The notes beneath the pieces were generated by a model that did no database searches, was not told the DNA's origin, and saw only the letters and a program-made list of their open reading frames with translations. This document shows positions 9,166 to 18,491 of a DNA stretch of 64,000 nucleotides, in pieces. The stretch is from Streptomyces iranensis (lineage in GTDB: Bacteria; Actinomycetota; Actinomycetes; Streptomycetales; Streptomycetaceae). Numbering within the stretch: position 1 is the stretch's first letter; each line of letters begins with the position of its first letter. The DNA lies in the NCBI RefSeq assembly GCF_017874715.1, contig NZ_JAGGLR010000020.1:124001-188000 (forward strand). The letters run 5' to 3'. A program made the position numbers and the translations under genes.

Positions 9166-10173
9166 ATGCCCGAGGAAGAGTTCCGCCCCGTGTACCACCC
9201 CGCGGGCTACGACGGCGGGCTGCGCGTGGCGCTGCAGGACCTGCGCACCGGGCGCTGGATATCGATGCGCAATCTGCTCGCGGAGACCCCCACCTGGTCG
9301 CTGTGGACCCAGCGCACCCAGGTGCTGGCCACGGCCGCGGCCGGCTCCAATGTGGTGGACGCGTGGCGGACCGAGGAGCCGCAGAGCGTGGCGGCGCTGG
9401 TGATGCACACCCGGGTCGGAGTGGAGCGCGCGGTGCGCGCACACCGTGAGGGACACCCCCGCACCCGGGAGCTGTGGCGGGAGGCGTGGCAGTCCTGCCA
9501 GCTGGCTGCGCACCACTCCCCGGCGGATCCGGTGCCCTGGGTGTGTCTGCTGGCCCTGGCCCAGCTGGACAAGGAGCAGCGGCAGGAGGAACACCGGGTG
9601 GCCCCGCCGGGTCCGCTGCTGTTCCCCGGCCCCTGGGGGCTGCTGGCGGAGGCCGACCGGCGCGATCCGTACAACCGCGAGGCGTACCACCGGATGCTGC
9701 AGTTCGTGTACGCCCGGCGGGCCGGGGGTTCGCTGGCCGAGGCGGTCAACTTCGTGCAGTGGGTGGTCTCGGGCGCGCCCGAGGGGTCCGCGCTGCAGGT
9801 GCTGCCGCTGTACGTCCATGTCGAGCGGTACCGCGAGGAGCGGGGCTACGAGAAGGCGCTCGACCTTCACTGGGCCACCGAGGACGCCACCCGGGACGCG
9901 AGGAAGGCGCTGCTCGGCTGGTTCGACCACGCGGATGTCACGACGAGTTCCCTGCTCGATCTCAACCATCTGGCGCACGCCCTGTGGGGCGCGCTGCTGT
10001 TCTCCGACGCGGCCCGCGTCTTCGAGACGCTGGGGTCGTACTTCACCCCGCTCCCCTGGGCCTACCGCACCCGCGACGCCGCCGACCGCGCCCTGGCTGA
10101 AGAAATGTTTCTTCGCGCCCGGGTCCGCTCGCTGGCCGGCGCCCGTGGGCCAAGACCCGGGGCCGGCGGCTGA
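9166..10173 (+). CDS. Conserved helical (TPR-like) protein of unknown function
   Basis: 335 aa, not recognised as a named family. It is soluble and alpha-helical, rich in Trp, Arg, Ala and Leu, with spaced helix-turn-helix blocks such as ELWREAWQSCQLAAHH and EAYHRMLQFVYARRAGG that resemble TPR-type solenoids. There is no signal peptide, membrane helix or catalytic motif. The reading frame is open to 8827, but the ATG at 9166 begins the region with gene-like composition and leaves room for the divergent kinase promoter. The permease gene follows after 58 bp on the same strand, so the two may be co-transcribed. Confidence 0.7.
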   Translation: MPEEEFRPVYHPAGYDGGLRVALQDLRTGRWISMRNLLAETPTWSLWTQRTQVLATAAAGSNVVDAWRTEEPQSVAALVMHTRVGVERAVRAHREGHPRTRELWREAWQSCQLAAHHSPADPVPWVCLLALAQLDKEQRQEEHRVAPPGPLLFPGPWGLLAEADRRDPYNREAYHRMLQFVYARRAGGSLAEAVNFVQWVVSGAPEGSALQVLPLYVHVERYREERGYEKALDLHWATEDATRDARKALLGWFDHADVTTSSLLDLNHLAHALWGALLFSDAARVFETLGSYFTPLPWAYRTRDAADRALAEEMFLRARVRSLAGARGPRPGAGG

Positions 10174-10231
10174 GCCGATCTCCCCCCACCTGTACCACCC
10201 CTCGCCCGCCCCAGCATTCGGAGGTACATTC

Positions 10232-11752
10232 ATGTCCACGGCATGGTCGAGTTCGAGTCCCGCCCCCCACCGGGACGATGAACAGCGGCTGCGTGAGCTC
10301 GGCTATCAACCCGTCCTGGCCCGCCGCATGGGCGGCTTCGGCAATTTCGCCATCAGTTTCTCGGTCATCTCCATTCTCTCCGGATGCATGACGCTGTACG
10401 GCTTCGGGCTGGACACCGGAGGCCCCGCGGTGATGATGTGGGGCTGGGCCGGAGTGGGGCTCTTCGTGCTGTGCGTCGGGCTCGCCCTGGCCGAGGTGAC
10501 CAGCGCCTACCCCACCTCGGGAGCGCTGTACTACATGGCCGACCGGCTGGGCGGACGGACCTGGGGCTGGTACACCGGCTGGCTCAATCTGCTGGGGCTG
10601 CTCGGAGCCATCGCCGGAATCGACTACGGCGCCGCCCTGTTCACCGGCGCGCTCTTCAACCTCCAGTGGGGATTCGATCCCACACCGGAATCGACCATGC
10701 TCATCTTCGTCTGCATTCTGCTGCTGCACGCGGCGCTGAATCTGTTCGGAGTGCGGCTGGTCAGCGTGCTCAACTCGGTCAGTGTGTGGTGGCATCTGGC
10801 GGGCGTCGCCATCATCGTCGGCGCGCTGGCGATCGTGCCCTCCCACCACCAGTCCCCCGAATTCGTCTTCACCGAATTCGTCAATGACACCGGCTGGTCG
10901 AATCCGCTGTATGTGACCGCGATCGGACTGCTGCTCGCCCAGTACACCTTCTCCGGCTACGACGCCTCCGCGCATCTGTCCGAGGAGACCTCCAACGCCT
11001 CCGTCTACGCCGCCCGGGGGATCGTCCGCGCCATCTGGGTGTCCTGGGTGGCCGGGTTCGTACTGCTGGCCGGGCTCACCTTCGCCATCCAGGACTACAC
11101 CGGCACCCAGGGAAGCGCCACCGGGGTGCCGCCGGCGCAGATCCTGATCGACGCCCTGGGCACGGGCGGTGCCACCGCGATGCTGCTCATCGTCATCGTG
11201 GCCCAGCTGTTCTGTGGGAACGCCGAGGTGGCGGCGGCCAGCCGGATGGTGTTCGCCTTCAGCCGGGACGGCGCGCTGCCGGGCTCACGGCTGTGGCAGC
11301 GGGTCAGCTCCCGTACCCAGACGCCGGTGCACGCGGTCTGGCTGTCGGTGGCGGTGGCGTGTGTGCTGGCCCTGCCGTCCCTGTACTCCGAGACGGCCTA
11401 CGGCGCGGTGACCGCCATCAACGTCATCGGGATCACCCCCGCCTACGCCATCCCCGTCTTCCTGCGGCTGCGCGCCGGGGACCGCTTCCAGCCGGGTCCG
11501 TGGAACCTGGGCCGCTGGAGCAAGCCGGTGGGCTGGATCGCGGTGGTGTGGGTGGCGGTCGTGACGGTGCTGTTCTGTCTGCCGCAGTCCAGTCCGGTGA
11601 CGGTGGACTCGATGAACTACGCCTCGATCGCGCTGGCCGTGGTGCTGCTGCTGGCCACGATCTGGTGGTTCGTGGCCCGCCGCTCGTACAACACGCCGTC
11701 CGCGTACGGCTCGGCGCGCGAGCAGGCGGAGATCGCCGAAGGCATCGTCTGA
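10232..11752 (+). CDS. APC-superfamily amino acid permease
   Basis: 506 aa integral membrane protein with about 12 hydrophobic segments. The N-terminal GGFGNFAISFSVISILSG and the ALAEVTSAYPTSGALYYM stretch are typical of the amino acid/GABA permease branch of the APC superfamily. A GGAGG ribosome-binding site lies directly before the ATG. It sits downstream of an unknown helical protein and ends at a strong terminator hairpin. Substrate cannot be told from sequence; GABA, a polyamine or an amino acid are possible, since a GABA catabolic operon lies about 4 kb downstream. Confidence 0.9.
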   Translation: MSTAWSSSSPAPHRDDEQRLRELGYQPVLARRMGGFGNFAISFSVISILSGCMTLYGFGLDTGGPAVMMWGWAGVGLFVLCVGLALAEVTSAYPTSGALYYMADRLGGRTWGWYTGWLNLLGLLGAIAGIDYGAALFTGALFNLQWGFDPTPESTMLIFVCILLLHAALNLFGVRLVSVLNSVSVWWHLAGVAIIVGALAIVPSHHQSPEFVFTEFVNDTGWSNPLYVTAIGLLLAQYTFSGYDASAHLSEETSNASVYAARGIVRAIWVSWVAGFVLLAGLTFAIQDYTGTQGSATGVPPAQILIDALGTGGATAMLLIVIVAQLFCGNAEVAAASRMVFAFSRDGALPGSRLWQRVSSRTQTPVHAVWLSVAVACVLALPSLYSETAYGAVTAINVIGITPAYAIPVFLRLRAGDRFQPGPWNLGRWSKPVGWIAVVWVAVVTVLFCLPQSSPVTVDSMNYASIALAVVLLLATIWWFVARRSYNTPSAYGSAREQAEIAEGIV

Positions 11753-11769
11753 AGGTCCTTCGTATGCGT

Positions 11770-11805
11770 GAAGCCGGGTGCGGAGGGTTTTCCGCACCCG
11801 GCTTC
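11770..11805. terminator. Bidirectional terminator hairpin
   Basis: A perfect 15-bp stem (GAAGCCGGGTGCGGA at 11770-11784 against 11791-11805) with a 6-base loop. It lies between the convergent permease and FAD monooxygenase genes, so it can end transcription from both sides. Confidence 0.85.
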
Positions 11806-11811
11806 AACGGC

Positions 11812-13062
11812 TCATCCGGAACTGCGCAGCGACTCGGCCGGCGGCCGCTCCCGGCCCGCGCCGTAGGCGAGGAAGTACGCGGGTGCCCGCTTCAGCCAGG
11901 GCGCCTTGGTGAGCACCTGGGCCAGCCGCAGCGGTTCCCCTCCGGCGACCGGTGAACGTCCCTGCAGCAGTGGGCCGATGACCCGGGCGTGGGCGATCCG
12001 CTGCAACCCCTGCGTCGCGACGGTGGTCGGCCACCGGCGGCGCTGGACGGCGCGTACGTCGGCGAGGCCCACGGTGCCCTCGCGCAGCGGCCCGGCCAGA
12101 TAGCGGGCGGCGGCGACCGCGTCCTCGACGGCGAGGTTGATGCCGATGCCGAACACGGGCGACATCGCGTGGGCCGCGTCCCCGATGCACAGCAGTCCGG
12201 GGCGGTGCCAGCGACGGAGCCGGTCCATCCGTACGTTCAGCAGCTTCACCTCGTCCCAGGACCGCGGGCCCGGTTCACGGTCCGGCCCCCGCCGTATCCA
12301 CGGGGTGGCCTCCGTGAACGCGGCGAGGAACCGGTCGAGGCCTTCGGCGCGGCATGTGGCGTCGGCCCCCTTGGGGATCAGGGCGGCGCACTGCCAGTAG
12401 TCACCACGGTCGATCATCGCGGTGAGGAAGCGTTCACCGACATTGCCCACCAGCCCCTGTGGGTCGCCCTCCGCGCGCGGCAGCCGGAACCACCAGACGT
12501 CCATCGGGCAGGCGAACTCCTGGAGTCCCAGCTCCGGCAGGTCGCGGGCGAGCGATCCCCGGCCGTCACAGGCCACGGTGAGGGTGGCGCGCAGCTCGCC
12601 GGTGGAGCCGCTCGTACGGTCGCGGTAGCGCACCCCGGTGACCCGTCCGCGCTCCATGAGGAAGGAGGTCACCTCGGTGTTCGTCCGCAGTTGGAAGGTG
12701 GGTTCCCGGTTGGCCTCGTCCGCCAGCAGATCGAGCAGATCCCACTGCGGCACCATCGCCACGTAGTTGTACTTCCCCGGCAGTGAGCCGATCTCGCCGA
12801 CCGTGAACAGTTCGCCGCCCCGCCCTATGGGCAGCTGGATGGAGTGCACATGCCGCTGCGGCAGGGCCGCGAACCGGTCCGCGAGGCCCAGGTCGTCCAG
12901 GAGCCTCAGCGTACTGGGGTGCACCGTGTCGCCGCGGAAGTCGCGCAAGAAGTCCCCGTGCTTCTCCAGGACGGTGACCTCCACCCCGGTCCGGGCCAGC
13001 AGCAGGCCGAGGACCATCCCGGCGGGCCCGCCACCCACCACACAGCATGTGGTCCGCTCCAT
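11812..13062 (-). CDS. FAD-dependent aromatic-type monooxygenase
   Basis: 416 aa flavoprotein of the p-hydroxybenzoate hydroxylase (class A) family. All three fingerprints are present: GGGPAGMVLG near residue 9, the DG motif in TVACDGRGSLARDL, and the GD motif GDAAHAMSPVFGIGINLAVEDA. These enzymes use NAD(P)H and O2 to hydroxylate aromatic or polyketide-like substrates. It stands alone between a permease and a wall-binding protein, so no pathway can be assigned. GAAGGGAG precedes the ATG. Confidence 0.88.
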   Translation of the reverse strand: MERTTCCVVGGGPAGMVLGLLLARTGVEVTVLEKHGDFLRDFRGDTVHPSTLRLLDDLGLADRFAALPQRHVHSIQLPIGRGGELFTVGEIGSLPGKYNYVAMVPQWDLLDLLADEANREPTFQLRTNTEVTSFLMERGRVTGVRYRDRTSGSTGELRATLTVACDGRGSLARDLPELGLQEFACPMDVWWFRLPRAEGDPQGLVGNVGERFLTAMIDRGDYWQCAALIPKGADATCRAEGLDRFLAAFTEATPWIRRGPDREPGPRSWDEVKLLNVRMDRLRRWHRPGLLCIGDAAHAMSPVFGIGINLAVEDAVAAARYLAGPLREGTVGLADVRAVQRRRWPTTVATQGLQRIAHARVIGPLLQGRSPVAGGEPLRLAQVLTKAPWLKRAPAYFLAYGAGRERPPAESLRSSG

Positions 13063-13244
13063 CTCATGGCTCCCTTCGACGTCCCCGAGGCCATGGGCAC
13101 CCTCTCAGGACGGATTACCCGGCGGCGCCACGCCACACCGGCGCTGCGGGGGCTCCGGGGCCTCCGGTTCACGATCGGCTTGAATCTTCCCGCGCCCGCG
13201 TCCGTATCCCCGCGTAATGGTGTGGGGCGTACAAGGAGGTCTGT

Positions 13245-13979
13245 ATGGCAGCCGAACCCGATCCGGACCGACCAGCCGGGCGTCAGGTGATCGAGCCGAC
13301 CGCCATCTTCCCCGCGACGCCGGAGTACGACGATGCCTCGGATGGGCCGGTCGAGGGGTGGATGGAGGAGCTCGACCTCTTCCGGCCGCCGGGCACCGAG
13401 CTGCCGCCCGAGGCGCCGCCCATGGCGGATGACGACACCCAGGAGATGACGGGCGGCCCGTCCGCCGCCGACGCCTGGCCCCCGCAGGAGGCACCGGCCG
13501 CGCCTCGGCAACCGCCCGTACCGCCCGCCCCCGCCGGACGGCGCCACCCCAGCGCCGCCCTGCTGGTGCTGGCCGGGCTCGGCGTGGGGGTCGTCCTCTC
13601 GCTCGTGGTGATGGTGGACCGGGATTCGGCGTCCGGCGCGGCCGAGGGCGGCGCGTCGGCCACACCGACCGCGCCCGCGACCTCCGGTGCGCCGCAGCCG
13701 CCGAGCGCCCCCGCCTCGCAGGCCCCGGACGACCAATTGCCGCCGCCGGGCGACCCGGGCGACGTACTGACCCTCGGGAGCACCGGCCCGGAGGTCACCG
13801 AGCTCCAGAAGCGGCTGCTGCGAATCCCGAACGTGTATCAGGACGGGCAGGTCGACGGAGAGTACGACCAGACGCTGGCCCAGGCCGTCTCCCGGTTCCA
13901 GGTGTGGTACGGGATCCGGGGCGACGCGAACGGGGTGTACGGGAGCGCCACACGGCGCATTCTGGAGTCGCGGACCTGA
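13245..13979 (+). CDS. Membrane-anchored peptidoglycan-binding domain protein
   Basis: 244 aa. The N-terminal ~100 residues are acidic and proline-rich and probably cytoplasmic. One hydrophobic helix at about 103-124 is followed by a Ser/Thr/Pro/Ala-rich linker. The C-terminal ~70 residues form a PG_binding_1 domain (LTLGSTGPEVTELQKRL through FQVWYGIRGDANGVYG). This predicts a bitopic protein whose outer part touches the cell wall. AAGGAGG precedes the ATG at ideal spacing. The gap to the convergent TerD-CAP gene is only 34 bp. Confidence 0.85.
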   Translation: MAAEPDPDRPAGRQVIEPTAIFPATPEYDDASDGPVEGWMEELDLFRPPGTELPPEAPPMADDDTQEMTGGPSAADAWPPQEAPAAPRQPPVPPAPAGRRHPSAALLVLAGLGVGVVLSLVVMVDRDSASGAAEGGASATPTAPATSGAPQPPSAPASQAPDDQLPPPGDPGDVLTLGSTGPEVTELQKRLLRIPNVYQDGQVDGEYDQTLAQAVSRFQVWYGIRGDANGVYGSATRRILESRT

Positions 13980-14013
13980 CGCCACGGCCGGAGGCGGACA
14001 GGGCGGGACGCCA

Positions 14014-15366
14014 TCAGACGGCGCCGAAGACCTGGGTCCAGTACGTGCCCGCGCGGCTGCCGGTGGCATGGCCGACGCCGATATGGGTGAAGTCGGGCTT
14101 CAGGATGTTGGCCCGGTGACCCGGGCTGTTCATCCAGCCGCGCACCACCTCCTCCGGGGAGCGCTGGCCGCACGCGATGTTCTCGCCGATGCCGCGGTGG
14201 GTGGCCCCGGCGGCCCGCGCCCGGTCCCAGGGCTGATGCCCCTCGGGGCCGGTGTGGGAGTAGAAGTCGCGGGCCACCATGTCATCGCTGTGTGCCTGCG
14301 AGGCCGCCGTCAGCCGCGGGTCCGGGGCGAGGGGCGCGAGCCGCGCGGCGGCGCGCTCCGCGTTGGTGAGGGCGATCACCTCGGAGGCCAGGCGGAGCAG
14401 CCCGTCCGGGGTGAACGGCCGGGCCCATACCGCCGTCCAGTAGACGTCCCCGGTGGTGGGCCCGTCGGCCCGGCCGATGCCCAGGTGGACGAGGGCCGGG
14501 TCGTGGAACGGGCCCCGGCGCTCGGCGCCTTCGAGGCAGTAGTCCACGAACTCCCGTGGGGTGCGCGGCCCGGAGACGATGTGCTCGGCGATGGTCAGCG
14601 GGCGGTATCCGTGCGCGGCGATCCGGTGGAACAGCGAGGTGCCGTCCGGGCTCTCCAGCGCCAGCGCGCCGTGGGCGGCCATTTCCCGGGCGTGCGCCTC
14701 GGCCGCCGCGGTCAGCCGTCCGTCGAGGGCCACGGGCGCGGCCCCGGCCCGTGCCCGCGCCGCGTTCACCGCGTCGAGGGCCTGCCGTGAGGCCCCGTCG
14801 ACGGGCGCCGGGGCGGCGGGCGGCGGGGCGGGAGGCGCGAGAGGCATGGGGGGCACTGATGCGGGGGACGCGGGCGCGGCGGCTCCGTCGTCGGCCACGT
14901 CGACGCCGAAGTCCCGGGCCACACCGGCCAGTCCGTCGGCGTACCCCTGGCCGATCGCCCGCACCTTCCAGCCGCCGCCACGGCGGTAGACCTCGGCGAG
15001 CAGCAGCACCGTCTCCCGCGCGGGGCGCGGCGGGGCGAACCGGGCCAGCGGCGACCCCCGCTCGTCCAGGACGCTCAGCACGGGTGCCGGGAGCCGCCCC
15101 AGCGGGGTGCCCGGGTCGGCGGGGCTGACGACGAGGGTGACCCGGGCGGCACCGGGCCGCAGCGCCCCCGGCCGCAGGGTGACGGTGTCGCCGTCCAGCC
15201 GGGCGCCGGGCGCGGTGGGCTGGTTGAAGAAGACGAAGTCGCCGTCGCCCGCGACCTTTCCGTCCTCGCCGGTGATCAGCGCGGACAGGTCGAACGGGCC
15301 CGGCACCCGGATGGTCAGCGCGCCGTCGGGCAGCGCCTGGTTCCCGCCGGGCACCAACTCTCCCAT
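14014..15366 (-). CDS. TerD domain fused to two CAP (SCP/PR1) domains
   Basis: 450 aa fusion. Residues about 1-155 form a TerD domain (GDFVFFNQP near 45, then LLLAEVYRRGGGWKVRAIGQGYADG), the fold of tellurite- and stress-associated proteins. After an Ala/Pro linker, about 190-315 is a first CAP domain that has lost the GEN motif (it has IAEHIV). About 318-450 is a second, canonical CAP domain (HTGPEGHQPWDR, GIGENIACG, GWMNSPGHRANIL, HIGVGHA). CAP proteins are normally secreted and TerD proteins are normally cytoplasmic; no signal peptide or membrane helix is seen. GAGGAGC precedes the ATG. No ter operon genes are adjacent. Confidence 0.88.
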   Translation of the reverse strand: MGELVPGGNQALPDGALTIRVPGPFDLSALITGEDGKVAGDGDFVFFNQPTAPGARLDGDTVTLRPGALRPGAARVTLVVSPADPGTPLGRLPAPVLSVLDERGSPLARFAPPRPARETVLLLAEVYRRGGGWKVRAIGQGYADGLAGVARDFGVDVADDGAAAPASPASVPPMPLAPPAPPPAAPAPVDGASRQALDAVNAARARAGAAPVALDGRLTAAAEAHAREMAAHGALALESPDGTSLFHRIAAHGYRPLTIAEHIVSGPRTPREFVDYCLEGAERRGPFHDPALVHLGIGRADGPTTGDVYWTAVWARPFTPDGLLRLASEVIALTNAERAAARLAPLAPDPRLTAASQAHSDDMVARDFYSHTGPEGHQPWDRARAAGATHRGIGENIACGQRSPEEVVRGWMNSPGHRANILKPDFTHIGVGHATGSRAGTYWTQVFGAV

Positions 15367-15468
15367 GTCCGCTCCTCACCGCCGCGTATCTGGAGGCAAC
15401 GCGTCAATGAGGGCAACGCCCGGACGCCCCCGGCGGTTCCGGCGGGCGCCCCGGCGGTGTGGCAGCGG

Positions 15469-16941
15469 TCAGACCGGCACCGCGACGTACTTGTACTCCA
15501 GGAACTCGTCGATGCCGACACGCCCGCCCTCGCGTCCGAGCCCGGACTGTTTGACGCCGCCGAAGGGGGCCGCGGGGTTGGAGACCAGTCCGGTGTTGAG
15601 GCCGACCATGCCGACCTCGAGCCGCTCGCTCACCCGCAGCGAGCGGTTGAGATCCTGGGTGAACACATAGCCCACCAGGCCCCATCCGGTGTCGTTGGCG
15701 GTGGCGAGAACCTCGTCCTCGTCGTCGAAGGTGAGCACGGCCGCGACCGGTCCGAAGATCTCGGTCTCCATCAGCCGGCTGGCCGGGGAGACGCCGGTGA
15801 GCACCGTGGGCGGGTAGAAGCAGCCGGGGCCCTCGGGGGTGCTGCCGCCGACCAGGATCTCGGCGCCGCGTGCCACGGCGTCCGCGACCAGCTCCTCGAC
15901 CTTGGTACGGCCCGCCCGGTCGATGAGCGGCCCGACCTGGACACCGGCGCGGCTGCCGGGGCCGACCTCCAGCGCTCCCATGCGGCGGGCCAGCCGGTCG
16001 GCGAACTCGGCCGCCACGGAGGAGTGGACGAAGAAGCGGTTGGCCGCCGTGCACGCCTCGCCCATGTTGCGCATCTTGGCGGTCATGGCACCCTCGACCG
16101 CGACCTCGAGGTCGGCGTCCTCGAAGACGATGAAGGGGGCGTTGCCGCCGAGTTCCATGGAGGTGCGGACCACCGCGGGCGCGCTCTGGGCGAGCAGGGT
16201 GCGGCCGACCTGGGTGGATCCGGTGAAGGAGAGCTTGCGGATGTGCCCGCCGGTCAGCAGCGGCTCCACGACCTCTCCGGCACGGGAGGTGGTGACCACG
16301 TTGAGCACCCCGGCCGGAAGCCCCGCCTCCGCCAGGATCCCGGCGAGTGCCAGGCTGGACAGCGGGGTCTGCGGGGCGGGCTTGAGCACCATGGTGCAGC
16401 CCGCGGCGATCGCCGGGCCGATCTTGCGGGTGCCCATGGCCAGCGGGAAGTTCCACGGCGTGATGAGCAGACAGGGGCCGACCGGGCGGCGCATCAGCAG
16501 CATGCGGTTCTTGCCGTCCGGCAGTGTGGAGAACCCGCCCTCGACGCGCACGGCCTCCTCGGAGAACCAGCGGAAGAACTCCGCGGCGTAGGCCGCCTCT
16601 CCGCGCGCCTCGGCCAGCGGCTTGCCCATCTCGGCCGTCATCAGCGCGGCGAGCGCGTCGGCCCGCTCCACGATCAGCTCATAGGCTCGGCGCAGGATCT
16701 CGCTGCGCGCGCGGGGCGCGGTGGCCGCCCACTTCTCCTGGGCCTCCTCGGCCGCGGCCAGGGCGCGCTGCCCGTCGGCGGGGGCGGCGTCGGCGACGTC
16801 ACACAGCACCTCACCGGTGGCCGGGTCGTCGACCGGCATGGTCTGGCCGCCCGCCGCGTCGGACCACGACCCGGCGATGTAGAGCTGCTTGGGCACCGCG
16901 GCGAGGACCTCGGCGGCCGAGGGGTACGAGGGGGTGGACAT
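15469..16941 (-). CDS. gabD: NAD(P)-dependent succinate-semialdehyde dehydrogenase
   Basis: 490 aa aldehyde dehydrogenase. It has the substrate/cofactor channel motifs LLITPWNFPLAM and FTGSTQVGR, the general base Glu in MELGGNAPF and the catalytic Cys in GEACTAANRF. The C-terminal PFGGVKQSGLGREGG is typical of the GabD branch. It oxidises succinate semialdehyde to succinate, the second step of GABA breakdown. The gene lies 88 bp downstream of gabT on the same strand, which supports the assignment. GGAGA precedes the ATG. Confidence 0.9.
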   Translation of the reverse strand: MSTPSYPSAAEVLAAVPKQLYIAGSWSDAAGGQTMPVDDPATGEVLCDVADAAPADGQRALAAAEEAQEKWAATAPRARSEILRRAYELIVERADALAALMTAEMGKPLAEARGEAAYAAEFFRWFSEEAVRVEGGFSTLPDGKNRMLLMRRPVGPCLLITPWNFPLAMGTRKIGPAIAAGCTMVLKPAPQTPLSSLALAGILAEAGLPAGVLNVVTTSRAGEVVEPLLTGGHIRKLSFTGSTQVGRTLLAQSAPAVVRTSMELGGNAPFIVFEDADLEVAVEGAMTAKMRNMGEACTAANRFFVHSSVAAEFADRLARRMGALEVGPGSRAGVQVGPLIDRAGRTKVEELVADAVARGAEILVGGSTPEGPGCFYPPTVLTGVSPASRLMETEIFGPVAAVLTFDDEDEVLATANDTGWGLVGYVFTQDLNRSLRVSERLEVGMVGLNTGLVSNPAAPFGGVKQSGLGREGGRVGIDEFLEYKYVAVPV

Positions 16942-17029
16942 AGGGGCAATCTCCTATCGGACCGCCGCCGGTCCGAGGGGTTCGGACCGGCGGGCGGATC
17001 GGGCTCCCGTGAGTGATGTGCGGTGCGCG

Positions 17030-18289
17030 TCAGGAGTCCGCTGTTCCGGCTTGGACGGCGGCGGACCAGGCGCGCAGACCCTCGTCGATCGCCGCTTCGC
17101 CGACGACGAGGGCGGGGATCATCCGGACCACATGGTTCCAGGCGCCGCACAGGAGCAGCAACAGCCCTTCGTCCACGGCGGCGCGCTGCACCCGGGCCGC
17201 GGTCGCCGGGTCCGGCTCGCCGTCAGCCGTGACGAACTCGCTGGCCAGCATGAGGCCGAGGCCACGCACATCGCCGATGGCGGGGGTCTTGGCGGCCACG
17301 TCCTCCAGACCGCTGCGCAGCCGCGCCCCCATGGCCTCGGCGTTGGCCACGAGGTTCTCCTCGCGGACCACGTCGAGGGTGGCGGCGGCCGCCGCGCAGG
17401 CCACCGCGTTGGCGCCGTAGGTGCCGCCCTGGGAGCCGGGCCATGCCTTGCTCATCAGCTCCTCGGAGGCGGCGATGCCGGACAGCGGGAAGCCGCTGGC
17501 CAGCCCCTTGGCGGTGACCAGGATGTCGGGGCGGATACCGAAGTGGTCATGGCCCCAGAACCGTCCGGTGCGGCCCACCCCGGTCTGCACCTCGTCCAGG
17601 ATCAGCAGGAAGCCATGGCGGTCGGCCCGCTCCCGCAGGCCCCGCAGGAAGCCCTCGGTGGCGGGCACATAGCCGCCCTCGCCGAGCACCGGTTCGACGA
17701 TGATCGCCGCGGTGTCGTCGGGCGGGGAGATGGTCTGCAGGACGTAGTCCAGCTCCCGCAGGGCGAACCGGGTCGCGGTCTCCTCGTCCCAGCCGTACCG
17801 GTAGGCCGTGGGGAACGGGGTCACCACGACACCGCTCATCAGGGGCGAGAAACCGGACCGGAAGCGGGTTCCGGAGGTGGTCATGGAGGCGGCGGCCACG
17901 GTGCGGCCGTGGAATCCGCCGTGGCAGACCAGGACGTTGGGCCGGCCGGTGGCCTGGCGGGCCAGGCGCAGGGCCGACTCGACGGCCTCGCTGCCCGAGT
18001 TGCTGAAGAACAGACTGTCGAGGCCCGTGGGGAGCACCTCGCCCAGCTTCTCGACCAGCCGCCGCAGCGGCGGGTGCATCACGGTCGTGTACTGGCCGTG
18101 GATGAGGGTGCCCACCTGCTCCTGGGCGGCGGCGACGACCCGCGGATGGCAGTGCCCGGTGCTGGTGACGCCGATGCCCGCGGTGAAGTCGAGGTATCGC
18201 CGCCCGTCCTCGCCGTCGACGTAGGCGCCCTCTCCGCGGACGGCGACCACCGGAGTGGCTTGACGGAGCTGCGGCGACAGATTGGTCAT
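17030..18289 (-). CDS. gabT: 4-aminobutyrate aminotransferase
   Basis: 419 aa class-III PLP aminotransferase. The PLP-binding Asp is in LILDEVQTGVGRTG and the Schiff-base Lys in LVTAKGLASGFPLSG. It transfers the amino group of GABA to 2-oxoglutarate and yields succinate semialdehyde for the adjacent GabD. GGGAGAG lies just before the chosen ATG; an upstream in-frame GTG (18307) is less likely. It is divergent from the PucR-type regulator at 18492, and about 200 bp of shared promoter region lies between. A related omega-amino acid could be the real substrate, but the gabT-gabD pairing favours GABA. Confidence 0.88.
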   Translation of the reverse strand: MTNLSPQLRQATPVVAVRGEGAYVDGEDGRRYLDFTAGIGVTSTGHCHPRVVAAAQEQVGTLIHGQYTTVMHPPLRRLVEKLGEVLPTGLDSLFFSNSGSEAVESALRLARQATGRPNVLVCHGGFHGRTVAAASMTTSGTRFRSGFSPLMSGVVVTPFPTAYRYGWDEETATRFALRELDYVLQTISPPDDTAAIIVEPVLGEGGYVPATEGFLRGLRERADRHGFLLILDEVQTGVGRTGRFWGHDHFGIRPDILVTAKGLASGFPLSGIAASEELMSKAWPGSQGGTYGANAVACAAAAATLDVVREENLVANAEAMGARLRSGLEDVAAKTPAIGDVRGLGLMLASEFVTADGEPDPATAARVQRAAVDEGLLLLLCGAWNHVVRMIPALVVGEAAIDEGLRAWSAAVQAGTADS

Positions 18290-18491
18290 GTTCTCTCCCA
18301 CACCCACGGGTCGACGATGCGCTCGGACACTTCGAGGGTGAGGGGGCGGACCCGGTCAGGACAATGATCACTGTGTCGCGGGGTGGTGATCGCTATGGAC
18401 GATCTGTCAACGACCCCGGGGACGGACCCTGTCAAGAGGCCGGCCGGGATCGTGGTTGCGCTCGGCGTGCGGGCTTGCCAGAGTGAGCGGC

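Noticed and set aside
18340..18440. Dyad-like TGATCA sequences between gabT and the PucR gene as an operator
   Set aside because: The arms are short and imperfect; no repeat stands out clearly enough.
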